A stretch of 12,372 bases of DNA from Anaerolineales bacterium UBA2232. GTDB taxonomy: Bacteria > Chloroflexota > Anaerolineae > UBA2200. A program made the translations under genes and the position numbers. Of this stretch, positions 7,606 through 12,372 are shown piece after piece. Where the stretch lies: assembly GCA_002348045.1 (NCBI GenBank), contig DDYO01000221.1, positions 23,075 to 35,446 on the forward strand. Reading direction: 5' to 3'. Below the pieces are notes generated by a model that was not told the DNA's origin, made no database searches, and saw nothing but the letters and a program-made list of their open reading frames with translations. Position 1 is the stretch's first letter, and each line of letters starts with the position of its first letter.

Positions 7606-8790
7606 CTAGCGTTCGCCCACGTTCAGGTCAAACCACCGCAAGAGAGTCAGCAGGACATCGCGATCGGGCGAGCGCATGCGGGTGGTGCGGGGCACCACCA
7701 CCATCGCACCCTGGGGTTGCCACTTGACAAGCAAGCTGTCGCTCTCGTTAATGGAGACTTCCGTGTTGGCCGGCCGCAAGCCCAACTTTACCGCGCCTTT
7801 TTGTACGTCCGCTTGCAGCAGATGCCGCTGAAACTCGAGGGCGGCGTTCTTTTCCTGTGCCGTTGTCTCGTCGCCCATCCAGACGCTAAAGGGAAAGTCG
7901 AACCAGGTCACATACGTCGGATATACGATGACTAGCGGGTCTTGCCAGCGCATCTGAATTCCGGCCATGTTTACGAGCAGTTCGCTTTCCAGCAATTGGC
8001 CGCCATCTCCCATGGAATAGCCGAACAGGGCAAGGTTCTCAACTGAGTATGAGCCAAGGCTGCTAAAATCGGTCACCGCCCCCATTAGCTCCTTGAGCCA
8101 CGTCTGAAACTCGGAATTGGTAACGTCCGCGACGGTGATGTCCGTCTTGCCATAGTACTCCCCGGCAGCAGCGACCATGGCCGTCAGGCCTGCCACGTTC
8201 TTGCGGGGGTTAGGCACCACCAGCTTGAAGTAGCCCCACTCGGCCGGGCCACCAAGCTCTGGCCAGCCACCTTTTGCCGTAGCTGCGTCATGGATCGCTT
8301 GCCAATCGACCTCGCCATACTTGGCGCGCAACACTTGCAGCCGCGATGAATAGATCCCCCAAGAGAACAGGGATACTGCAATCGGTCGCAGCCGGTACTC
8401 TCCTCCGGTCAGGAAAACGTCACGCCCGCGAGTCTCCTTCAAGGTCGCATTCACCAGCTCCACCAGGTAGCGACTGTCCGGAATCCACACCGTTGGAATG
8501 GGTGTCATCTCCTGACGCTCCCAACGACCCATCGCCGCAAGACCGTCCATGGGTTCCACAGTTACGCGGATGGGACGGCCCTCTAGCTTGTGGTTTCCCG
8601 CATTGAATGTTCTCGCCGCCTCTTGGACAAACGGCTCTACGGGCAGAGCGCAAACGATCCTCACCTCGAGGGGTTGCGGCGGCTCGATCAGAGGCCCTAC
8701 TCCGCCGGCACGCTGTACCAGCACCGAGGCGGCCACGATCGCCACAGAAACCAGGACCACAACGAGAAACACCCACCGTGTTCGATTCAT
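7606..8790 (-). CDS. Membrane-anchored extracellular solute-binding-like protein
   Basis: The 394-aa product begins with a basic residue pair and a hydrophobic segment (residues 6-25) without an obvious lipobox, so it is probably anchored by an uncleaved helix. The rest looks like a periplasmic-binding-protein fold: VRIVCALPVEPFVQEAARTF (43-62), WIPDSRYLVELV (102-113), WGYFKLVVPNP (185-195), then GLTAMVAAAGEYYGKTDITV (201-220) and ADVTNSEFQTWLKEL (221-235). These last segments align by eye with GLLATLATFYAGAGKTRGLTV and DDVTNEN in the next gene, so the two are probably paralogues; this one lacks the VWA domain. The ATG start has GGAG (8799-8802) eight bases upstream. It is the first gene of the four-gene run ending at 3844 and is 306 bp from pspA. 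No transporter subunits are adjacent, and the ligand is unknown. Confidence 0.82.
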   Translation of the reverse strand: MNRTRWVFLVVVLVSVAIVAASVLVQRAGGVGPLIEPPQPLEVRIVCALPVEPFVQEAARTFNAGNHKLEGRPIRVTVEPMDGLAAMGRWERQEMTPIPTVWIPDSRYLVELVNATLKETRGRDVFLTGGEYRLRPIAVSLFSWGIYSSRLQVLRAKYGEVDWQAIHDAATAKGGWPELGGPAEWGYFKLVVPNPRKNVAGLTAMVAAAGEYYGKTDITVADVTNSEFQTWLKELMGAVTDFSSLGSYSVENLALFGYSMGDGGQLLESELLVNMAGIQMRWQDPLVIVYPTYVTWFDFPFSVWMGDETTAQEKNAALEFQRHLLQADVQKGAVKLGLRPANTEVSINESDSLLVKWQPQGAMVVVPRTTRMRSPDRDVLLTLLRWFDLNVGER

Positions 8791-9016
8791 CTTTCCATCT
8801 CCAGAGGTTGAGCCATCGGCTAAACCAAACAGGTCGTTGACGTGCCAGGCGAGCGGCGCGGGAGGGCCGATTGGGTCAACCCTTCCAGGGCTGGCTCAGG
8901 GTTCGTCAGAGCGACTCAGCACGCCAAGATCGGGCGCCCAGATCAACTCTCCAGGCACACCGAGATGCGCAAATACCGCCTGCTTGCCTGGTCATGCTGC
9001 ACTTGTGGGATGCCAA

Positions 9017-9036
9017 GGCTGGCCTTTTGGCCAACC
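9017..9036 (-). other. Stem-loop with AAAA tetraloop downstream of pspA
   Basis: On the minus-strand transcript GGUUGGCC and GGCCAGCC pair over 8 bp (one G-U) around an AAAA loop. It follows the larger hairpin at 9056-9086 by 19 nt. There is no T-run after it. Confidence 0.45.
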
Positions 9037-9055
9037 CCTAGCTCGACTTTCCGCT

Positions 9056-9086
9056 CCTGGGGAGCTGGCTTGGCCAGCCCCCCAGG
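9056..9086 (-). terminator. Long hairpin just after the pspA stop codon
   Basis: Arms 9056-9069 and 9073-9086 pair at 13 of 14 positions (one A-C mismatch in the DNA as written) around a three-base loop. It begins 10 nt after the pspA TAA on the minus strand, the usual place for a terminator. There is no T-run downstream, so termination may be partial or the stem may stabilise the pspA mRNA end. Confidence 0.6.
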
Positions 9087-9096
9087 TCTACCACGG

Positions 9097-9771
9097 TTAA
9101 AGAAGGCCCAGCTTGGCTTTGCGTTCCGCGAGCTGGCGGTCGATCGTATCCTGCTCGAGAACCTCGGCCATCTGGTTGTCCAAGCGCTTGGAGTCAATCT
9201 CCCCCTGAGCGCTGGCTTTGTCTAGGCGACGCTGAATCTCGTCACGGATTTCGGCGATGCCGCTCTCTTGGGTAGTGACACCCGCAACACCCTCGACCAC
9301 TTTGTGGGTAAGTTCCTTGCTCTTGGCCAAATCCAGCATTGCCTGAAGCTCGGTGCGTTCCCGTTTCGTTTCGGTTAGCTTGGCTTCCAGCTTGATCTTG
9401 GCATCGAGAAGCTTCTGGTATTCGCCCTCCTGGGAGCGGGCCTGCTCGGAATAGGTATCCGCCAGCCGCTTGACCGTGTTGTAGCGGTATTGGGCTGCCT
9501 GAGCGAGGCTGTCCTTGCCTTGCTTGATGAACAGGTTGATGTTCCCATCCAGCTCCTGGAGCTGTGCGTCGAACTGATCGTACTTGCGACGAAGCGTCTT
9601 GGCCTCACCTCCAACGGTAGCGGCGGCGTCCTCGAGAGCATCGAGGTTATCCTCTACCTGACGGATGTACTCGTCAATGACAGCCATACTGTTGGCTCTC
9701 AGTGCCTTGGTAACCAGGTAGTTCAAGTTTGCCGAAATCAAGGTCGTCACTCGCTGCAAAAGTGATGCCAT
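9097..9771 (-). CDS. pspA: PspA/IM30 family membrane-stress protein
   Basis: The 224-aa product, the standard family length, is almost wholly alpha-helical and charged. The N-terminal helix (MASLLQRVTTLISANLNYLV, residues 1-20) matches the membrane-binding helix of PspA/Vipp1, and DEYIRQVEDNL (33-43) is the family's conserved region before the long coiled-coil hairpin (about 45-150). PspA/IM30 proteins are ESCRT-III-like: they polymerise on the inner face of the cytoplasmic membrane and protect it when its integrity or proton-motive force fails. AGGAGG repeats (9778-9786) precede the ATG. No pspB, pspC or pspF gene is in view. The neighbour upstream is an ATPase/winged-helix regulator, which may control it. 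A 148-bp leader precedes the gene and a strong hairpin follows, so it may be its own transcription unit. Confidence 0.93.
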   Translation of the reverse strand: MASLLQRVTTLISANLNYLVTKALRANSMAVIDEYIRQVEDNLDALEDAAATVGGEAKTLRRKYDQFDAQLQELDGNINLFIKQGKDSLAQAAQYRYNTVKRLADTYSEQARSQEGEYQKLLDAKIKLEAKLTETKRERTELQAMLDLAKSKELTHKVVEGVAGVTTQESGIAEIRDEIQRRLDKASAQGEIDSKRLDNQMAEVLEQDTIDRQLAERKAKLGLL

Positions 9772-9795
9772 CGTATTCCTCCTCCTGAGATCGTT

Positions 9796-9810
9796 TCAAA
9801 TATGATTTGA
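9796..9810. promoter_or_regulatory. Inverted repeat TCAAAT-N3-ATTTGA upstream of pspA
   Basis: Perfect 6-bp arms separated by three bases lie 10 nt upstream of the pspA ribosome-binding site, in an AT-rich island within GC-rich flanks. It is a possible operator for the adjacent winged-helix protein, or a small mRNA stem close to the translation start. OmpR-type proteins usually bind direct repeats, so the match to that regulator is not assured. Confidence 0.4.
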
Positions 9811-9826
9811 TCGTCAATTCCTGTTC

Positions 9827-9849
9827 GGCCGGGCGGCCTGCACCCGGCC
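9827..9849 (-). other. GC-rich stem-loop in the pspA leader
   Basis: Arms GGCCGGG (9827-9833) and CCCGGCC (9843-9849) flank a nine-base loop. It lies between the stop of the ATPase regulator gene (9920) and pspA (9771). A TAGAAT box at 9859-9864 (minus strand) could be a -10 element but has no recognisable -35. The stem could be the regulator's terminator (no T-run) or part of the pspA 5' leader. Confidence 0.4.
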
Positions 9850-9919
9850 ATCATGCTCATTCTATCCCACCAACGTATGTCTGCATGACACCGGGCGGAC
9901 GGGAAGCTGACACCTTACA

Positions 9920-11296
9920 TCACTCTGGGCTCACTAGCCTGTAGCCCCGACCGCGCACCGTGGTCAAATAGCGAGAGTCTTTGACGCCTGGCTCCAGCTT
10001 CTCCCGCAGCCGGCTGATGAGCTTTTCAATGCGCGCATCATCCACTTCGTCGATATAGTTCTCGCCCCAGACCCCCTCAACGATATGGTACTTGTCAACG
10101 ATCTTGTTGAGATTACCGTAGAGCAGCAGGAGCAGTTTGTACTCCAGACCCGTCAGCACGCCGCACACAGTTCCGTCCACCCACACATCGCCAGACTCGA
10201 CATCCACACGCACACCTAGCGGCTCACGGCGACGGACCAGGCTCTGCCGTCTCACGAACCCGGCAAACAGGCAACCAAACACAACCTTTCCCTGGGACGA
10301 CTCGCGCAGAATGCCCTTTTCCTCCAGCGTCTGAGTGTTGTGTCCTCCGTTTGAACCGTCCAGCCAAGTCAGCAACGTCTCCTGTTCCTCGCCGGTCAAA
10401 TCGGTCCACAGCTTGGCGCACTCCAGCCGCACGCTGGCGTCACCGGCCAGCTCCTGTCGCAAACGCGAATCGTCTTCAGGCTCGGGTCGCCAAGAGCGTT
10501 CCTGCACCGTCCGGCGAAGAAACCGCAGGGTTGCCTGCATCAGGCCAGGATGTCCTCCCGCACAGTCCATCACAAAGTTGGTCTCCTGACGAGTGAACTT
10601 GACGTCACTCCTCTGGGACCACGCATCGACAAACTGGCTCGCGTCGACAGGAGTCAGCGGGCCCAGATAAAGGCTATGCCCATCAAAGAGCTCACAGAAC
10701 TCGCCAACCTGCCGTTCCCAGCGTATGTTGGCCAGTGGTCGATCTGTAGCAGTGACATAGCACAGTCGAGACCACTTCCTCTCCTTCAGAGCACGCAGTC
10801 GCACCAAGATCTGCGAATCGAGCCCCGCAAATACCTCGTCAAACTCATCAAGGAGGAGCACGACCCAACCACTCGGCTGCGACATCAAGGCTTCCATGCT
10901 CTGTTCAAAGGCGAGCGCCATCAGCATAGGGCTGCTGGCCGTAATCACTTCTTGATAGGCCTTCTGGATCTCAGCAACAAGCTCCGGAGGCGCATCCGCG
11001 GCTTTTAGAGTGGCCAACAGGCAGCGGAGGATGACCTCATAAAAACCCTGTTCCGTGAGCTGCAGGGTCAGGTTGAAATCTACATAGACAAAGAGGGCCT
11101 CGGCGATTGGCGCCTCCGCGTGATTTCGTACCACCGCAGGCAACGCAAGGGCGCGCAGCAGCGTCGACTTGCCGATATTGCTGACTCCCACTACCGAGCA
11201 GCACTCGGCGTCAGCCACCGTGCGCAACACGCGAGCCACATCGTCAGTCCGGCCAATCATCTGTGGGCCGAGTTCACTCCACGATTCACTTACCAT
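9920..11296 (-). CDS. AAA-type ATPase with C-terminal OmpR/PhoB-type winged-helix DNA-binding domain
   Basis: The 458-aa product combines an N-terminal P-loop ATPase with a DNA-binding domain, so it is probably a one-component, ATP-dependent transcription regulator in the cytoplasm. Walker A is GVSNIGKST (37-45), Walker B VVLLLDEFDE (145-154), and YVTATDR (180-186) fits a sensor strand. Residues about 295-355 look like a first winged helix (LTGEEQETLL, LEEKGIL). Residues about 360-458 match the OmpR/PhoB effector domain: LTGLEYKLLLLLYGNLNKIV, GVWGEN, recognition helix ARIEKLISRLREKLEP, and the hairpin TVRGRGYRL. No phospho-receiver domain is present. The start is the second ATG (11296), six bases after AGGAG (11303-11307); the ATG at 11302 touches that site. 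It lies 26 bp after the TPR gene, so they are probably co-transcribed, and 148 bp ahead of pspA. The signal it senses and its targets are unknown. Confidence 0.92.
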   Translation of the reverse strand: MVSESWSELGPQMIGRTDDVARVLRTVADAECCSVVGVSNIGKSTLLRALALPAVVRNHAEAPIAEALFVYVDFNLTLQLTEQGFYEVILRCLLATLKAADAPPELVAEIQKAYQEVITASSPMLMALAFEQSMEALMSQPSGWVVLLLDEFDEVFAGLDSQILVRLRALKERKWSRLCYVTATDRPLANIRWERQVGEFCELFDGHSLYLGPLTPVDASQFVDAWSQRSDVKFTRQETNFVMDCAGGHPGLMQATLRFLRRTVQERSWRPEPEDDSRLRQELAGDASVRLECAKLWTDLTGEEQETLLTWLDGSNGGHNTQTLEEKGILRESSQGKVVFGCLFAGFVRRQSLVRRREPLGVRVDVESGDVWVDGTVCGVLTGLEYKLLLLLYGNLNKIVDKYHIVEGVWGENYIDEVDDARIEKLISRLREKLEPGVKDSRYLTTVRGRGYRLVSPE

Positions 11297-11302
11297 AAAC
11301 AT

Positions 11303-11307
11303 CTCCT
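11303..11307 (-). promoter_or_regulatory. Ribosome-binding site choosing the second ATG of the regulator
   Basis: AGGAG directly abuts the ATG at 11302-11300 but is six bases from the ATG at 11296-11294. Normal spacing therefore favours the shorter protein. Confidence 0.65.
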
Positions 11308-11322
11308 GATGCGATCCGCAGG

Positions 11323-12372
11323 TCAGCCAACATCGGGCGTGCTATCTCCAGCAGTCAGTTCGCCAGCGATGCGGCGCCAAACCGTGCCAAGGCTGCGGCG
11401 GACCCCCGCGACCTGCTGCAGGAGTTTGCGGCCCGAAGTCCCTCGAACCATCGCATCGCTGCGGCTCATGTGCTCAAAGGCGCCCCAGCGGTTGCACTGG
11501 AAACACCGCTCTTGTTCTTCGCCGGTCACATAGCCACAGACACGGCACCGAAAGACTTCCTCCTGGCCCCATGCTGCATCCACGCCAGCCTGAAAGGTAG
11601 AACACGCCCTATCCTTCTCCCCTGAGCGGATGTAGCGTTCCCCAAGCTCCTTGTATGCCTGAAGCTGCGTCGGGCTCATCTTGACTGCAGCCTCGACCAT
11701 TTCAGTGCTTAGCTCTTCCTCGCCAAGGTGCTGCAACAGGATCGAGATCAAAAACGGGTATCGGCCATCCCCTGGATGCTGTTGGGCAGCATCACGCAAA
11801 AGGGTAACCACAGGCCACGTCTCTGCGACGCCAGCGGCCACAGCGGCCATCCGTTCCGCCATAGCCTGAGAGAAATCTAACCACAATCCCCGTCCCCAGG
11901 TTTCCAGGGCTGTACTGGGCTGGTGTTCAAGGTAGTACAAGTCACCCAGTGCGACGTACGCATCCAACGAGTTCGGATCCACCTGCAGCGCCAGTTCATA
12001 GTCCTTCATGGCTTCTGCGTAGCGGGAAAGCCGGAAGTTGTCCTCTCCGTGGCGCTTGAACAACTTGGCCAGAACCTCTGGCTTCTCTCCCATTTTGATC
12101 AGCCGCAGTTGCTCCACAGCCTCCCGTTCCATGTTAGCCTGGCGGTAAATCGCATAAAGATAGTAGTGCGCGTCCAGGTCAGCCGGGCTCAGCTCCAGTG
12201 CACGCTGGAACTGGAAGATGGCGGGGCCGGTCTCCTCCAGTCGAAAGTGCACCATCCCAAGTCTGACCGTTGCCAGGAGGCTGGTGGCGTCGAGTTGCAC
12301 GGCTTGCTGATAGTGCTTCTTGGCATTCTCAAGAGCACCTCGTTCCTCATCCAGCCAGCCCAGGTGACAATG
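11323..12372 (-). CDS. TPR protein with C-terminal rubredoxin-like zinc ribbon (N terminus outside window)
   Basis: The reading frame runs without a stop from the TGA at 11323-11325 to the right edge, giving 349 visible residues; the GTG at 12300 lies inside a TPR and is not the start. Tetratricopeptide units follow one another, for example LGWLDEERGALENAKKHYQQ (visible 4-23), then AIFQFQRALELSPADLDAHY, YAEAMKDYELALQVDPNSL and AYKELGERYIRSGEKDRA. After these comes a four-cysteine motif, FRCRVCGYVTGEEQERCFQC (C276, C279, C290, C293), continuing NRWGAF, then a basic tail of about 50 residues. TPRs plus a terminal rubredoxin-type metal knot is the layout of LapB/YciM, which regulates LpxC turnover in lipopolysaccharide-making bacteria. 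Here the layout, not orthology, is what is seen. It probably acts as a protein-protein adaptor. It precedes the ATPase regulator gene by 26 bp, suggesting one operon and perhaps one pathway. Confidence 0.88.
   Translation of the reverse strand, partial: HCHLGWLDEERGALENAKKHYQQAVQLDATSLLATVRLGMVHFRLEETGPAIFQFQRALELSPADLDAHYYLYAIYRQANMEREAVEQLRLIKMGEKPEVLAKLFKRHGEDNFRLSRYAEAMKDYELALQVDPNSLDAYVALGDLYYLEHQPSTALETWGRGLWLDFSQAMAERMAAVAAGVAETWPVVTLLRDAAQQHPGDGRYPFLISILLQHLGEEELSTEMVEAAVKMSPTQLQAYKELGERYIRSGEKDRACSTFQAGVDAAWGQEEVFRCRVCGYVTGEEQERCFQCNRWGAFEHMSRSDAMVRGTSGRKLLQQVAGVRRSLGTVWRRIAGELTAGDSTPDVG

Larger units (their letters stand above)
8791..9096. other. 306-bp gene-free stretch between pspA and the binding-protein/VWA operon
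   Basis: No convincing coding frame lies here. Next to pspA it holds two stem-loops (9056-9086 and 9017-9036). Farther along there is an imperfect palindrome at 8928-8944 (GATC, GGGCGCCC, A, GATC) that could be a protein-binding site. I searched the minus strand for a promoter for the downstream operon. TTGACC, TTGGCG and TTGGCA boxes occur, but none has a matching -10 box at 16-18 bases. If a promoter is here it is not of the plain sigma70 consensus type. Confidence 0.5.

Noticed and set aside
8833..8847. Sigma54-like half-site TGGCACG on the minus strand upstream of the binding-protein gene (psp operons are sigma54-dependent in enterobacteria)
   Set aside because: The -12 half is CGAC where TTGC is required, so only half of the element is present.
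8842..9225. Plus-strand open frame of 127 codons covering the gap after pspA
   Set aside because: About a third overlaps pspA antisense, it crosses both hairpins, has no good ribosome-binding site and resembles no protein.
9859..9864. TAGAAT as a -10 box for pspA
   Set aside because: No -35 match occurs at 16, 17 or 18 bases and there is no extended -10 TG, so I do not list it as a promoter.
1..12372. CRISPR arrays, tRNA or rRNA genes, insertion sequences, phage genes
   Set aside because: I looked for spaced direct repeats, cloverleaf-like stretches, transposase motifs and terminal inverted repeats and found none; the only tandem repeat is the coding one at 56-181.

Overview
The window looks like a piece of a Chloroflexota chromosome, most likely Anaerolineae or a close class. 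The composition is moderately GC-rich. The first gene fragment ends in a Ser/Thr/Pro-rich linker followed by a short hydrophobic tail, VWLPVVVKR, a pattern I associate with secreted Chloroflexota proteins. A substrate-binding/VWA fusion next to pspA also fits that group. This assignment is inference; there is no rRNA or other marker gene to confirm it. All complete genes lie on the minus strand. I see no tRNA, rRNA, CRISPR array, transposase or insertion sequence.

Region 1 (1-3816), housekeeping. The plus-strand 3' end of a secreted, repeat-containing protein (to 262) faces a minus-strand run of three genes. These are lgt (prolipoprotein diacylglyceryl transferase), a YhhN/TMEM86-type lysoplasmalogenase and pepA (leucyl aminopeptidase, real start TTG at 1889). 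A good sigma70-type promoter with a perfect TATAAT sits just upstream of lgt. A perfect 15-bp hairpin at 305-338 separates pepA from the convergent secreted-protein gene. The three genes may form one transcription unit.

Region 2 (3783-8790), an apparent minus-strand operon of membrane-anchored or exported proteins. In order of transcription it encodes a membrane-anchored solute-binding-like protein, a second protein with a related solute-binding-like domain fused to a von Willebrand A (VWA) domain with an intact metal-binding site, a two-TM coiled-coil protein of unknown function, and an orphan LivK-type binding protein. It ends at a hairpin followed by a T-rich tract (3783-3816). No ABC permease or ATPase is encoded here, so the binding domains may sense or scaffold rather than feed a transporter.

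Region 3 (8791-12372), regulation and membrane maintenance. A TPR protein with a C-terminal four-cysteine, rubredoxin-like zinc ribbon (LapB/YciM-like architecture, cut by the window edge) is followed 26 nt later by an AAA-type ATPase with an OmpR/PhoB-type winged helix at its C terminus. Then come a 148-bp leader region, pspA, and a 306-bp gene-free stretch holding two stem-loops.

Taken together, regions 2 and 3 look like a candidate envelope-stress or envelope-surveillance module: ATP-dependent regulator, PspA membrane effector, surface VWA/binding-domain proteins and a membrane coiled-coil partner. Each domain call is well supported. The joint function is a hypothesis from gene order only.
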